A stretch of 64,000 nucleotides of DNA from Eubacterium sp. AF16-48 (GCF_003479405.1 NZ_QUHB01000001.1:310001-374000); one strand, 5' to 3'; shown: positions 7,569 through 17,897, counted from the stretch's first letter. Notes: a model not told the origin generated them from the sequence alone. A program made the numbers and translations.

Positions 7569-10406
7569 TTAATCCTGGGTTACATTATTAGAATCATCCT
7601 TTTTAACATTCTTCTTAACATCCTTATCAGTAATTTCACCATAATAATACTGAATAACGTTCTTTGCAAGCTCTGCAGAGTCATGGGATGAGTTACCAAA
7701 AGGAATAATAACAGATGTTGCTATTTCCGGATTATCATATGGAGCATATGCAACAAACAAAGCATGGGAATTACGCTTCTTGTTTTCCTGCGCCGTACCT
7801 GACTTACCTGCAATATTAATTTTTGTATCTTTAAAATATTTATAAACAGTACCTTCAGTAATAACTTCACGCATTCCTGTATGAATTGCGTCCCATGTAC
7901 TACCAGAAGCATCTACTGTATTTGTAAGCTTTGACTTCTTTTTAAGGACGGTTTTACCTTTAGATGAAACCACCTTGTCTAACAATGTAAGAGAGTAATT
8001 CTTTCCACCATTAGCAATTGTTGAAACATATCTTGCCAGCTGCACCGGTGTATAAGCATTACTACCCTGTCCGATAGCTGAATGGACAGCACTTTCCGTT
8101 GAAAAATGCGGATCTCTTTCAGTAATTTCCACACCTGACTTCATATCAAGTCCTAAAACCTTGGCATATTTTTCTATTTTACTAAGACCTAAGGCACTAT
8201 CATAGTTACCCTTACTGTTAGTTCCCAATCTGTATCCCATTTCATAGAAGAAATAGTTACATGACTGCGCCAGTGCCTGCATAACATTTATACTACCGTG
8301 AGTTGCACCGCCACCTGAGGTAAATATCCAACATTTAGGTGATGGAGTGATTTTCTTAAACTCACCTTCATCCACAACAGTATCGCCCTGAGAAATAATC
8401 CCTTCTTCCATGGCTGTCATTGTTGTACACATTTTAAATGTTGAACCCGGTGCGGAGGCTCCCTGGGTTGCACGGTTATAAAGAGGTTCTGACTGATCAT
8501 CTACTAACTTAGCCCAATAATCAGGATCCACTGAACCGGAAAGCATATTGTTATCATAGCTTGGATAAGTAACCAATGCCCTAACCTTTCCTGTTGACGG
8601 GTCAGTTATTACTACTGAACCGGAACACGGATCTAATGCCAGCTGTGCCGGTGTAATATTTAACTTCTGAATCTGATTTATAATAAATGTATAAGTATAA
8701 TATGTGTCATATGTTGAAAGTCTGCTGTATGTTGCTTCATCCTTCTTTAAAACTCCCTGATCATATAAAAGCATACATACTTCGCTACCGGAAATAGTTC
8801 CGTCAAATATGCGATAATATACAACTTCCTTACCAAAGGACGTATTTTTCATTAAATCAGAAATAATATACTTTGTAATTAAATCATAAGTCTCCTCTGT
8901 TGATAAATAAGAATCCTTTACATCTAAATTATCAAGACTAATCCAGTTTTGTTTAATTGCATATCTTATAAACTCATTCATGCTGATTTTTCCGTCAACA
9001 TATTTATTGTAGGTTTCGTCTTTTGTGTCAATAACAGATGTAAGAAGTATTCCGTCATTCTTTAATAAATCATATATATAATCGTAATACTTCTGATATT
9101 CCTTACTTAAATCATTATAAACCTTGCCATTTTTTGAGTTTAACTGCTGTTTTAATTCTGCAACAGCCACTTTAACACTGTCCTTATATTTACTGTAAAC
9201 CCTGTTCTCATTAGGTGTACTTTTCTTTGCTAAATGCTTAATACTTACAACATTATTAGTCATTAACTGGGCATAAACCTTCTTAACTGAAATGTTGTGT
9301 ATTTTCTCGTCAGTTTCCTGATCTTCATCTATGTCATAATTTTGAATTTCTGATATAAGGATAGATGCTATCCTTTTTTCAAGCATAGTATAAACAGCTT
9401 TCTGAAGCTTAGAATCAATGGTAAGATATACATCTTTTCCTGCTTTTGAATCTTTCTTAGAAATAGTGCTAAGTTTCTTACCTGTATTATCTACAAATAT
9501 TTTTTCTTCGCCATGTTTTCCCTGAAGATACTTTTCAAAAGAAGATTCGATTCCCGCCTTTCCCACAATATCACTGGAAGTATATGTTTTACCTTTTTTA
9601 TCATATTCTTCAATCTGGGTATCGGAAATAGTTCCTGTGTATCCTAAAATTGGTGCAAAATATTCACTGTCATTGTATTTTCTTACAGTTTTTTCCTCTA
9701 CCATAACACCTGTTAAATCTGCCTCATTTTCATAAATGGCAGCAACAGTTTTTTCATTAATGTCCTTTGCAATGGTTACACCAACATACTTCTGATAAGA
9801 ATTGGCAAAAACATTGTATCTGATGGACAAAATCTTAAGAAGCATTTCGTCATCAACATCTAACTTAACCTCAAAAAATACATTTTTAAGGTGAGAAATA
9901 AGTTCCCCTGCAGATGCATTGGAAAAATCCCTATCCTTATATTTCATCTTTTCTCCGAATATATTTTTAAGAAAAAGCTTCTTTGCAGCATCTGAAGAGA
10001 AATTCTCTTTCCACTTTCCATCCTGATCTAAGATTATAGGGAAATCCACAATAACCTTATCGCCATACTTTTCTATAACATTAATTGCCTTGTAAACAAT
10101 GTCATTCATAAGCTGGTTCTTTTCATTAGAACTGTCAAGCTTATCTTCCATTCTTACCGTATATGCTAATTCATCATAAGCTAAAACTTTTCCGTTAACA
10201 TCATATATCTTTCCACGGGTTCCCTGAGTGTAAACAGTTCTCTCTGCCTGCTGGATATATGTACTCATATAGTAATTTTCATTTACAATCTGTAAATCAA
10301 ATACTCTGTACAGCAAAGTTGAAAACAAAGCGATAATGATTAAACTTACAATGAATATTCTTGATTTAATTATTTTAGATACCGTATATAAAAAATCACC
10401 TATCAA
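7569..10406 (-). CDS. mrdA: Class B penicillin-binding protein 2 (elongation transpeptidase), enlarged
   Basis: Transpeptidase that cross-links new peptidoglycan as RodA's partner. 945 residues: one N-terminal helix (about 17-34), the PBP dimerisation domain, and a C-terminal transpeptidase with catalytic S655 in STFK, S715-C716-N717 and K868-S-G-T. It is about 250-300 residues longer than most PBP2s because of a charged insertion at about 345-590 between DSKLQKAV and SGSVVITDPSTGK. C692, H703 and C716 near the active site could bind zinc, as reported for some clostridial PBP2/SpoVD proteins; this is inferred. The start is a TTG overlapping the mreD end by 11 bases with a distant AGGAG, so it is less certain than the rest. 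Confidence 0.92.
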   Translation of the reverse strand: MIGDFLYTVSKIIKSRIFIVSLIIIALFSTLLYRVFDLQIVNENYYMSTYIQQAERTVYTQGTRGKIYDVNGKVLAYDELAYTVRMEDKLDSSNEKNQLMNDIVYKAINVIEKYGDKVIVDFPIILDQDGKWKENFSSDAAKKLFLKNIFGEKMKYKDRDFSNASAGELISHLKNVFFEVKLDVDDEMLLKILSIRYNVFANSYQKYVGVTIAKDINEKTVAAIYENEADLTGVMVEEKTVRKYNDSEYFAPILGYTGTISDTQIEEYDKKGKTYTSSDIVGKAGIESSFEKYLQGKHGEEKIFVDNTGKKLSTISKKDSKAGKDVYLTIDSKLQKAVYTMLEKRIASILISEIQNYDIDEDQETDEKIHNISVKKVYAQLMTNNVVSIKHLAKKSTPNENRVYSKYKDSVKVAVAELKQQLNSKNGKVYNDLSKEYQKYYDYIYDLLKNDGILLTSVIDTKDETYNKYVDGKISMNEFIRYAIKQNWISLDNLDVKDSYLSTEETYDLITKYIISDLMKNTSFGKEVVYYRIFDGTISGSEVCMLLYDQGVLKKDEATYSRLSTYDTYYTYTFIINQIQKLNITPAQLALDPCSGSVVITDPSTGKVRALVTYPSYDNNMLSGSVDPDYWAKLVDDQSEPLYNRATQGASAPGSTFKMCTTMTAMEEGIISQGDTVVDEGEFKKITPSPKCWIFTSGGGATHGSINVMQALAQSCNYFFYEMGYRLGTNSKGNYDSALGLSKIEKYAKVLGLDMKSGVEITERDPHFSTESAVHSAIGQGSNAYTPVQLARYVSTIANGGKNYSLTLLDKVVSSKGKTVLKKKSKLTNTVDASGSTWDAIHTGMREVITEGTVYKYFKDTKINIAGKSGTAQENKKRNSHALFVAYAPYDNPEIATSVIIPFGNSSHDSAELAKNVIQYYYGEITDKDVKKNVKKDDSNNVTQD

Positions 10407-10929
10407 AACTTAATTTATTCTCCTGTTTTTGTGTTAATACTTTTTCGTTTAATAAATAAAATAACTTGTAAACTATAAGGGTTACAAATGTGGTAATAAT
10501 CATTTCCGGAAAGAAAATGTTCCAGAAATAATATGAGAAATCCAACTTGTTTCTCAACAGCAGTCTAAATGTATAACAGCCCATATTGTATGCAAAATCA
10601 CCGGAAAACACCAGCAATAAAGGCATAAATACGTGGTCACTGTAAAACATTTTCTTAAACAAACCACCGAAAAATCCTACATACATGTATATAAGGGCAT
10701 ATAAACCTATTACATCTCCAAAAAATATGTCTACTAACAGTCCGCAAAACAATCCTGTTACACTTCCGTAATTACAGCCCCTCATAAATCCAAATATGCA
10801 TGTTGTAATTAAAAGCAGATTTGGAGTTGCCACGCTTCTGTAATTTAACAATGAAAAAGAACTTTGCAGGGCAAATGACAATGTAATAATTCCACCTGTT
10901 ATTAATATTTTAATTATTCTATGTTTCAT
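10396..10929 (-). CDS. mreD: Rod shape-determining membrane protein MreD
   Basis: 177 residues, almost entirely hydrophobic, with about five helices, as expected for MreD, the small integral membrane member of the elongasome. Family-like segments are ATPNLLLITTCIFGFMRG and GLFCGLLVDIFFGDVIGLYA. It stands between mreC and PBP2, and its stop overlaps the PBP2 start. The sequence is poorly conserved in this family, so position carries much of the weight. Confidence 0.9.
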   Translation of the reverse strand: MKHRIIKILITGGIITLSFALQSSFSLLNYRSVATPNLLLITTCIFGFMRGCNYGSVTGLFCGLLVDIFFGDVIGLYALIYMYVGFFGGLFKKMFYSDHVFMPLLLVFSGDFAYNMGCYTFRLLLRNKLDFSYYFWNIFFPEMIITTFVTLIVYKLFYLLNEKVLTQKQENKLSFDR

Positions 10930-10953
10930 AATTATTTCCTACAATACCATTAA

Positions 10954-11805
10954 TTAATCTTTCAATTCCTCTTTAAGTTGCTTAATTACCAAAACTTCAC
11001 TTATATGTTCAAAATCCACAACAGGTTTCATCTGACCTGACTGGGTAAGCCCACTGGCATCCTTGGATATTTTTGTAAGATACCCTACTAAGATGTTTGG
11101 AAGAAACTTATCACTAATTTGTGATGTGACAACCATATCTCCCTCAGCTATTTTTGCATCCTTAGATACCTCTGTGATATTCATAACGTTATCTTCCATA
11201 AGTTTTAAATCACCACTGGCAATTCCTGTATCTGAAGTATTGGCAAAGGAAACGCTTACACTACTTTCATCATTAATTATGGAACGTACCTTTGCATAGT
11301 TTTTTCCAACATCATAAACAATACCTACAAGACCACCTCCACTTATAACATTCATATCCACCTGAATACCGTCATCTGAACCTCTGTTAATAATAAAGAT
11401 GTCAAAAAGATTTCCCGTATCCTTTCCAATGACATTAGCAGCCACTTTTTCATATTGTGAATAATCCTCATCTAGTTTTAAAAGTTCCCTAAGTCTTGTA
11501 AGTTCATATTTGTTCTGGGCTAAAAGGCTGTTTTCCTGAGTAAGCTCATCCACCTGTTTTTTTAGCTTGGAATTACTGCTTTTTAACTCTTTTACTGTTT
11601 TTAAAAGCTCTTCCTTGTCAGTAATCCATCCGCCAATGTTATTAATTCCTGCTTGAAGAGGAACTACAGCCACACCGGCTACAGCTTTAAAAGGTTTTGA
11701 AAAACCTGAAAAAGCAAATGACAAAATAAGGGACGCAATACATACTAACGTCAGAACAAATATTAAAATCTTTGGTTTCACACTAAATTTTGATTGTCTT
11801 TTCAT
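10954..11805 (-). CDS. mreC: Rod shape-determining protein MreC
   Basis: Bitopic elongasome scaffold. A basic N-terminus and one transmembrane helix (about residues 13-33) are followed by a coiled coil (about 60-105, TVKELKSSNSKLKKQVDEL) and the exterior beta-barrel domains with ANVIGKDTGNLFDIFIINRG, the hallmark MreC segment, and ISGGGLVGIVYDVG. 283 residues, normal. It follows mreB at 43 bases. Confidence 0.95.
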   Translation of the reverse strand: MKRQSKFSVKPKILIFVLTLVCIASLILSFAFSGFSKPFKAVAGVAVVPLQAGINNIGGWITDKEELLKTVKELKSSNSKLKKQVDELTQENSLLAQNKYELTRLRELLKLDEDYSQYEKVAANVIGKDTGNLFDIFIINRGSDDGIQVDMNVISGGGLVGIVYDVGKNYAKVRSIINDESSVSVSFANTSDTGIASGDLKLMEDNVMNITEVSKDAKIAEGDMVVTSQISDKFLPNILVGYLTKISKDASGLTQSGQMKPVVDFEHISEVLVIKQLKEELKD

Positions 11806-11848
11806 TGTTTCATCCTATATATAATAATAAAAATTGTAACTGTAACTG

Positions 11849-12883
11849 TTAAAATGAGCTTTCTCTTGGCTCATACATAAGTTTCCTGTATCTTGAATCA
11901 GACATAATAATTGATATGCCTCTTATAACTGAATCCTCTGCATTTTCAACTGTATTAACCTTAAGATCTGTCTCCTTTGCAATGAGTTTATCTAAATTTT
12001 TAATTGAAGAAGATCCTCCTGTAAGGAAAATACCTGTATCTATAATATCTGCTGACAATTCAGGCGGTGTTCTCTCTAAAAGATTCTTAATGGAATCTGT
12101 AATATCATCAAAGAACTGCTTAATTGCCTCATATATGGTGTCCTTAGAAACTCCACGTTCAGAAGGAAGACCAGTAATAACATTTCTTCCATAAACATAT
12201 AAAATGTCATCACCCTCCTCTTCATTATCTTCATCATACATGGCATCTGATAATGTTTTCTTAATCTGTTCGGCAGTTTTTAAACCAATTAAAATATTGT
12301 ATTTACGCTTTACCACATCACAAATCATCTGATCAAGTCTGTTGCCACCTAATTTTATAATTCGGCTTACAACAATTCCACCTAATGAAATAACTGATAT
12401 TTCCGTAGTGTCAGCTCCAATATTAATAATCATGTTACCTCTGGCACTGGTCATGTCAATACCAAGACCTACGGCATCTGCTATAGGCTTCTCCACTATT
12501 TTGATTTCTCTTGCCTTTATGTCTGATTTGGCAACAACATCATAGAAAGCTCTTTTTTCAACTTCCGTAATATCTGCCGGAACAGCTATACAGAATCTTC
12601 CCATTTTGCTGCCTCTAGGTCCTGTCATTTTCTTATAAAACTGTTCAAAAAGCATTTTCATGCTTTTCAAATCTGCTATAACCCCGTATTTAATAGGGAA
12701 AATAACCTGAATATTTTCAGGTGCCTTCTCATACATTTTATAGGCTTCATCGCCAATTTCAAATAAAATGTCCTTATTCTTAATGGCAATAATATTTTTT
12801 TCATTTAAAGTGGTTCTAGTAATTCCATTATATATTTTTATATTACTTGTACCAAAATCAATACCAAAAACACTACGACTCAT
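11849..12883 (-). CDS. mreB: Actin-like cell-shape protein MreB
   Basis: Bacterial actin that organises lateral wall synthesis. 344 residues, actin/HSP70 fold: phosphate-1 motif FGIDFGTSNIKIY at the start, CIAVPADITEVEKRAF, phosphate-2 motif MIINIGADTTEISVISLGG, and adenosine motif IFLTGGSSSIKNLDKLI. The ATG at 12883 follows AAGGGA at good spacing; the longer frame would start at a TTG that overlaps this site. It is more diverged than typical MreB (an acidic stretch near residues 215-225), so an Mbl/MreBH-type paralogue is possible. First of the mreBCD trio and downstream of radC, as in Bacillus. Confidence 0.93.
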   Translation of the reverse strand: MSRSVFGIDFGTSNIKIYNGITRTTLNEKNIIAIKNKDILFEIGDEAYKMYEKAPENIQVIFPIKYGVIADLKSMKMLFEQFYKKMTGPRGSKMGRFCIAVPADITEVEKRAFYDVVAKSDIKAREIKIVEKPIADAVGLGIDMTSARGNMIINIGADTTEISVISLGGIVVSRIIKLGGNRLDQMICDVVKRKYNILIGLKTAEQIKKTLSDAMYDEDNEEEGDDILYVYGRNVITGLPSERGVSKDTIYEAIKQFFDDITDSIKNLLERTPPELSADIIDTGIFLTGGSSSIKNLDKLIAKETDLKVNTVENAEDSVIRGISIIMSDSRYRKLMYEPRESSF

Positions 12884-12907
12884 AGTATATCCCTTCAAGT
12901 TAAATTT

Positions 12908-13594
12908 CTATATAACTTTCAATTCCCTTAAACTTGAGAATTTATTATCTCCAATAATGATATGGTCTAAAAGCCTTATTCCTACCATATCGCCTGCTTC
13001 TTTTATCTTTTTTGTACTTCTAATATCATCCCTGCTGGGTGTAGGTTCACCGCTGGGATGATTATGCACCAGCACAATATTTACTGCATTACATTTTAGT
13101 GCTTCCACAAAAATTTCCCGCTGGGAAATCATGGACCTGTCAATGGTTCCCTTTGTAATCTCCTTACTTTTAATCAGCTTACATTTAGTATCAAGAAACA
13201 TAACATGTAAAGTTTCCTGTTCTAAATGTCTTAGCCTTTCCATGTAATATCCGGCGATTTTCTTCGGTGAATCATACTTCACATTATCCACAAAAGGCAT
13301 TGACGCAATTCTCTTTGCCAGTTCACCAATACATAAAATCTGAACTGCCTTTACCCTTCCCACACCTTTAATGTGTAAAAGCTCTTCCTTTGTAGTATGC
13401 ATTATTTTCAGGAGATTAGTACCATCTCCCTGCTGCGTAATAATTTCTTTTGCCAAATCATATGCACTGCTTCCCTTAACTCCCGTCCTTAAAATAACAG
13501 ACAAAAGTTCACAGTCTGACAATGTTTCAGGGCCATTTTCAAAACACTTCTCATATGGTCGCTCACTTCTTGGCATATCTTTAATTTTATTCAT
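12908..13594 (-). CDS. radC: RadC/JAB-domain protein
   Basis: 228 residues. An N-terminal helix-hairpin-helix (LHIKGVGRVKAVQIL) is followed by a JAB/MPN-type domain with the metal-site motif HNHPSGEPTPSRDD and an upstream glutamate in FVEALKCNAV. The old DNA-repair label is doubtful; the biochemical role of RadC is unsettled. It starts the cell-shape operon here, as in Bacillus where radC precedes mreBCD. Ribosome site AAAGGA. Confidence 0.93.
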   Translation of the reverse strand: MNKIKDMPRSERPYEKCFENGPETLSDCELLSVILRTGVKGSSAYDLAKEIITQQGDGTNLLKIMHTTKEELLHIKGVGRVKAVQILCIGELAKRIASMPFVDNVKYDSPKKIAGYYMERLRHLEQETLHVMFLDTKCKLIKSKEITKGTIDRSMISQREIFVEALKCNAVNIVLVHNHPSGEPTPSRDDIRSTKKIKEAGDMVGIRLLDHIIIGDNKFSSLRELKVI

Positions 13595-13661
13595 ATCTTC
13601 CTTTCTTCATCTCCAGGTACAAAGTAAAATATAAATAAATTTAGAACTCAAAGCATATGAT

Positions 13662-13690
13662 ATTGTAACACAATAAAAATTATGTGTATA
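13662..13690 (-). promoter_or_regulatory. Candidate promoter of the radC-mre-min operon
   Basis: On the minus strand, TACAAT (13662-13667) as -10 lies 17 bases after TATACA (13685-13690) as a weak -35. It is the best match in the 132-base gap upstream of radC; the -10 is good, the -35 matches consensus at four of six. Confidence 0.45.
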
Positions 13691-13726
13691 CGTTTTTTAC
13701 AATAAAAGGCAAATAATAACAAAAAC

Positions 13727-15013
13727 TTATACTAAATGAATTAATTCGTCATCTACCATATTCTGGAATGCCTTAAGTATGCCAAGCTTTGCATGCTGCC
13801 ATGTAAGGCCACCCTGAAAATACACTGCGTAAGGCGGTTTTATAGGTCCGTCTGCACTAAGTTCAATAGATGATCCGGAAACAAATGCTCCGGCGGCCAT
13901 TATAACCGGTGCATCATATCCTGGCATATCCCAAGGTTCCGGTGTAAGATAGCTATCCACAGGTGCAGCAGCCTGTATTCCTTTGCAAAAGGCAATTACT
14001 GCCTCAGGCTTACCAAATTCTATAGCCTGAATAATGTCATGTCTGCTTTCTTTTCCGTCAGGTATTACCTTAAATCCGAATTTTTCAAATAAATTTGCCG
14101 CAAAAATGGCTCCTTTTAAAGCTGATGCCACAACTGTAGGTGCTAAAAACAAGCCCTGATAAAATGAAGTCATAACTCCAAGATTAGCTCCAACTTCCTT
14201 TCCCAGTCCCGGTGTTGTAAGTCTGTAGGCACAATTTTCCACGCAGTCCTTTGTTCCGCATATATATCCACCTATTGGAGCAAGTCCTCCTCCGGGATTT
14301 TTTATTAATGAGCCAACCACCATATCTGCCCCTACATCAGAAGGCTCTATGGTTTCCACAAACTCACCGTAACAATTATCAACCATTACAATTATATCCG
14401 GGTTAATGCTTTTTACAAAAGAAACTGCTTCACCTATTTTTTTTACTGACAGTGTAGGTCGTGTGGCATATCCCTTTGACCGTTGTATTCCAACTAATTT
14501 AACATCAGAGGTAAGCTTATTTTTTATTCCGTCAAAATCAAAATCTCCGTTATCAAGTAAATCCACCTGATCGTATGTAACTCCATACTCCCTTAAGCTT
14601 CCCTTTGATTCCCTTATTCCAATTACCTCTTCTAAAGTATCATAAGGCTTACCAGAAATATAAACCATTTTATCTCCGGGTCTTAAGTTAGCGGAAAGTG
14701 CCAGACCTAATGCATGAGTTCCACAGGTTATCTGTGGTCTTACCAAAGCATCTTCCGTGTGAAAAATATCTGCATATACCTTTTCTAAAGTATCCCTTCC
14801 TAAATCATTATATCCATATCCGGTAGTCTGGGCAAAATGTGCCTCTGATACCTGATTTTTCTGCATGGAATTAACCACCTTCAACTGATTGTACTCTGCA
14901 ATTATGTCTATTTCTTGAAATCTTTGTTTCAAAGCATCTGTAATTTTAACTGAATAATTATACACATCCTCTGAAATGCCGAAGTTTTTATACATTTCCT
15001 TAATGTCTGCCAT
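13727..15013 (-). CDS. ynbB: Methionine gamma-lyase-like PLP enzyme (YnbB / aluminium resistance family)
   Basis: 428 residues. Fold-type I PLP enzyme of the family once called aluminium resistance protein and now often labelled methionine gamma-lyase family. The Schiff-base lysine is in MVVGSLIKNPGGGLAPIGGY, with the PLP-ring aspartate region IVMVDNCYGEFVE before it and RPQITCGTHALGLAL near the N-terminus. Substrate unproven. It follows miaA with a 1-base gap, the same order as in Bacillus (miaA ... ynbB), and ends the long rpsU-to-ynbB run. Confidence 0.88.
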   Translation of the reverse strand: MADIKEMYKNFGISEDVYNYSVKITDALKQRFQEIDIIAEYNQLKVVNSMQKNQVSEAHFAQTTGYGYNDLGRDTLEKVYADIFHTEDALVRPQITCGTHALGLALSANLRPGDKMVYISGKPYDTLEEVIGIRESKGSLREYGVTYDQVDLLDNGDFDFDGIKNKLTSDVKLVGIQRSKGYATRPTLSVKKIGEAVSFVKSINPDIIVMVDNCYGEFVETIEPSDVGADMVVGSLIKNPGGGLAPIGGYICGTKDCVENCAYRLTTPGLGKEVGANLGVMTSFYQGLFLAPTVVASALKGAIFAANLFEKFGFKVIPDGKESRHDIIQAIEFGKPEAVIAFCKGIQAAAPVDSYLTPEPWDMPGYDAPVIMAAGAFVSGSSIELSADGPIKPPYAVYFQGGLTWQHAKLGILKAFQNMVDDELIHLV

Positions 15014-15014
15014 T

Positions 15015-15971
15015 TTAATCCTCTTTTCTTATTATGTTTCTTTTTTCCAAAATCATAAGCATTTCATCTAAAACCTTCTGTCTGTTATATGCAAACTCAT
15101 TAATATTTATCATGGTAACATCTCTTTCCCTCCTAAACCATGTCAATTGCCTTTTAGCAAAATGCCTTGTATTTAATTTTATCTGATAAATGGCATCTTC
15201 AAGGCTTATGTTTCCATTTACACATTGTGCCATTTCCTTGTATCCGATTCCCTGCATGGAGGTTAAATCTTCACTATATCCTAAATCAAGAATACCCTTT
15301 ACTTCATCGTAAAGACCTTCTTTAATCATATTGTCTACTCTGTTATTTATTCTGAAATAAAGGGCATCCCTGTCATCATTTAAAACAAAATAAACAAAAT
15401 CGTATGGTGATTCATTTTCATGCTGCTGTTCATTATGCTCTGACATACGTTTTCCTGTTTCATAAAAATACTCTAATGCTCTTATTACACGTTTTAAATT
15501 GTTATAATGAATATTGTCAGCAGAAACCGGGTCAATGCTTCTTAGCATGTTATGAATATACTGATTTCCTTTTTGTGCTGCAAGTTCCTCAAATTCTTTT
15601 CTGTATTCATGTTCATTTCCTGTTTCATCAAATTTTATATCATACAGAACAGATTGAATATAAAATCCCGTTCCTCCCACAATAATGGGAATCTTTCCCC
15701 GCTTATATATGTCATCCATACACTCCTTTGCCATTTGCTGGAATGTATGAACGTTAAACTCCTCATCGGGATTTAATACATCAATAAGATGGTGCTTTAT
15801 TCCCTTAGTTTCCGACGGTAAAACCTTCGCAGAGCCTATATTCATATATCTGTATACCTGTATTGAGTCAGCACTTATAATTTCACCATTAACCTTATTA
15901 GCTAAGTCAATGGCTAATTCTGTCTTCCCTACAGCTGTGGGACCTGTAACAATAATAAGTTTCTTCTTCAT
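15015..15971 (-). CDS. miaA: tRNA dimethylallyltransferase MiaA
   Basis: Transfers dimethylallyl to N6 of A37 in tRNAs reading UNN codons; MiaB, encoded upstream in this run, then adds the methylthio group. The P-loop is GPTAVGKTELA (residues 8-18), then ISADSIQVYRYMNIGSAK and HHLIDV; the C-terminal WFRRERDV is the tRNA-binding end. 318 residues, normal. Ribosome site AAGGA before the ATG. Confidence 0.96.
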   Translation of the reverse strand: MKKKLIIVTGPTAVGKTELAIDLANKVNGEIISADSIQVYRYMNIGSAKVLPSETKGIKHHLIDVLNPDEEFNVHTFQQMAKECMDDIYKRGKIPIIVGGTGFYIQSVLYDIKFDETGNEHEYRKEFEELAAQKGNQYIHNMLRSIDPVSADNIHYNNLKRVIRALEYFYETGKRMSEHNEQQHENESPYDFVYFVLNDDRDALYFRINNRVDNMIKEGLYDEVKGILDLGYSEDLTSMQGIGYKEMAQCVNGNISLEDAIYQIKLNTRHFAKRQLTWFRRERDVTMININEFAYNRQKVLDEMLMILEKRNIIRKED

Positions 15972-15983
15972 TGCTATTTTTCC

Positions 15984-17879
15984 TTAAATTATTCGTTTAA
16001 ATTTCTTTTCAAGCTCGTATTTGCTCATGGAAATAATTGTTGGTCTTCCATGAGGACAGTTATACGGATTTTCAAGGGCAAGTAGCTGGGTAATTAATGC
16101 ATCTGCCTCGTTAAATGACATATTGCTGTTTCCCTTTACCGCAGCCTTACAGGACATGGATGCAATTTTGTCTGTAATGCTGTCTGCCACAAGCTTTGTA
16201 TTTTCATTAGAAAGATTATCAATTATTTCCATTAATACCTCTTCACTATCTAAGGAATACAAATCTGAAGGCACACCCCTTACTGCGTAATCCTGCCCGC
16301 CAAAATGCTCAATTTCAAATCCTATTTCCTTAAAATTCCCCATATATTTCTCTAATAATGCAGCCTCGTTCATGGAAAGAGAAAGAATTATTGGTGGATT
16401 AATAAACTGAGTGCTTATGTTTTTTTCATGAAATTTCTTCATAAGAGACTCAAACATTACTTTTTCGTGGGCAGCATGCTGGTCTATAATATACATTTTA
16501 TCCTCATATTCAATAATCCAGTATGTTTTAAACACCTGCCCTATAATTCTATGCTTAGGCTTAGCCACCTCACTTAAAAAATCATCATAAACCTCCGTGA
16601 TTTGCTGCTGAACCATATTATTTTTAGGTGTAACAGCCACCCTGTCTGTATTTACCCTATCTGTATTTGCCTTGTAATTATTATCTTCCCCTACATCTAA
16701 ATGCTCAGGTAAATCACCTAAAACGTGATCCGGTGCCTTATAATTAGTACTGCCTATATTGCTTTGACTATTTACACTTAAAGCCTTTGCTTCTTCAATA
16801 TGCTGTCTGTTTATCTCAAAGGGCTCAGGAACATATTTAATTTCATCCTGTATTTCCTTGATTTTTTCTAATTCAACATCAATAATATTCGGTTTTTCAA
16901 TTAAGGCATTGTTAATACATTCCTCCACCCAGGGATATATACTTTCACCTTTTCTAAATCTAAGTTCCATCTTTGACGGATGAACATTTACATCCAGATA
17001 TTCCGGATTAATTTCAAAATTTAATACAGTGAAAGGGTACTTATGCTGCATTAATATAAATTTGTAACCTGCCTCAATGGCTTTAGAAAGAATGTTACTT
17101 TTTATATATCTGCCATTTATAAAATAATTTTCAAAGGTTCTGTTTCCCTTTGATATTATTGCCTTTCCAATGTATCCTGTCATTTTCATAAAATCATTTT
17201 CCTGATTTATTTCAATTACATTACCGGTAATTTCACGACCATAAACATTATATATGACATCCTTCAAATTGCCATTTCCTGCAGTATGGATTTTTAACTG
17301 TCTGTTGCTTTTAAAACTAATGGATATTTCCGGATGTGAAAGGGCAATTTTTTCCACAATGTCTGAAACATATCCTGCCTCTGTCTGGGCTGTTTTTAAA
17401 AATTTTCTTCTAGCAGGAGTGTTAAAGAATATATTTTTTACAATAAAAGTTGTACCTTCCGGCGCACCAATTTCCTCAAACAGTGTTTCTTTTCCACCTT
17501 CAATTTTGTACCTGTATCCTGTAAGGTTTTCAGCAGTTTTTGTAATAAGCTCTACCTGACATACTGCAGCTATACTTGACAAAGCTTCACCTCTAAATCC
17601 CAGGGATGATACACTTAATAAATCAACGGCAGTTCTAATCTTACTGGTAGTATGCCTTTTAAATGCAATTCTTATATCTCCCGGGTCAATACCCATGCCA
17701 TTATCCGTTATTCGGATAAGAGACAGTCCGCCGTCTTCTATTTCAACGGAAATCATTGTAGAGCCTGCATCAATGGCATTTTCCAACAATTCCTTTACTA
17801 CCGATGCAGGTCTTTCAACCACTTCTCCTGCCGCAATCTGATTAATTGTACTTTGGTCAAGTTCCTGAATTTTCTTCAT
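15984..17879 (-). CDS. mutL: DNA mismatch repair protein MutL (endonuclease type)
   Basis: 631 residues. N-terminal GHKL ATPase with IAAGEVVERPASVVKELLEN then AIDAG, DNGMGI and GFRGEAL. A poorly conserved linker (about 330-440) follows, then the C-terminal domain carrying the metal-dependent nicking motif DQHAAHEKVMFE. A CPHGRPT segment is near the end. This endonuclease form is standard in bacteria without MutH. It sits 18 bases downstream of mutS. Ribosome site TAGGAG. Confidence 0.97.
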   Translation of the reverse strand: MKKIQELDQSTINQIAAGEVVERPASVVKELLENAIDAGSTMISVEIEDGGLSLIRITDNGMGIDPGDIRIAFKRHTTSKIRTAVDLLSVSSLGFRGEALSSIAAVCQVELITKTAENLTGYRYKIEGGKETLFEEIGAPEGTTFIVKNIFFNTPARRKFLKTAQTEAGYVSDIVEKIALSHPEISISFKSNRQLKIHTAGNGNLKDVIYNVYGREITGNVIEINQENDFMKMTGYIGKAIISKGNRTFENYFINGRYIKSNILSKAIEAGYKFILMQHKYPFTVLNFEINPEYLDVNVHPSKMELRFRKGESIYPWVEECINNALIEKPNIIDVELEKIKEIQDEIKYVPEPFEINRQHIEEAKALSVNSQSNIGSTNYKAPDHVLGDLPEHLDVGEDNNYKANTDRVNTDRVAVTPKNNMVQQQITEVYDDFLSEVAKPKHRIIGQVFKTYWIIEYEDKMYIIDQHAAHEKVMFESLMKKFHEKNISTQFINPPIILSLSMNEAALLEKYMGNFKEIGFEIEHFGGQDYAVRGVPSDLYSLDSEEVLMEIIDNLSNENTKLVADSITDKIASMSCKAAVKGNSNMSFNEADALITQLLALENPYNCPHGRPTIISMSKYELEKKFKRII

Positions 17880-17897
17880 GTAACACTCCTAAAATAA

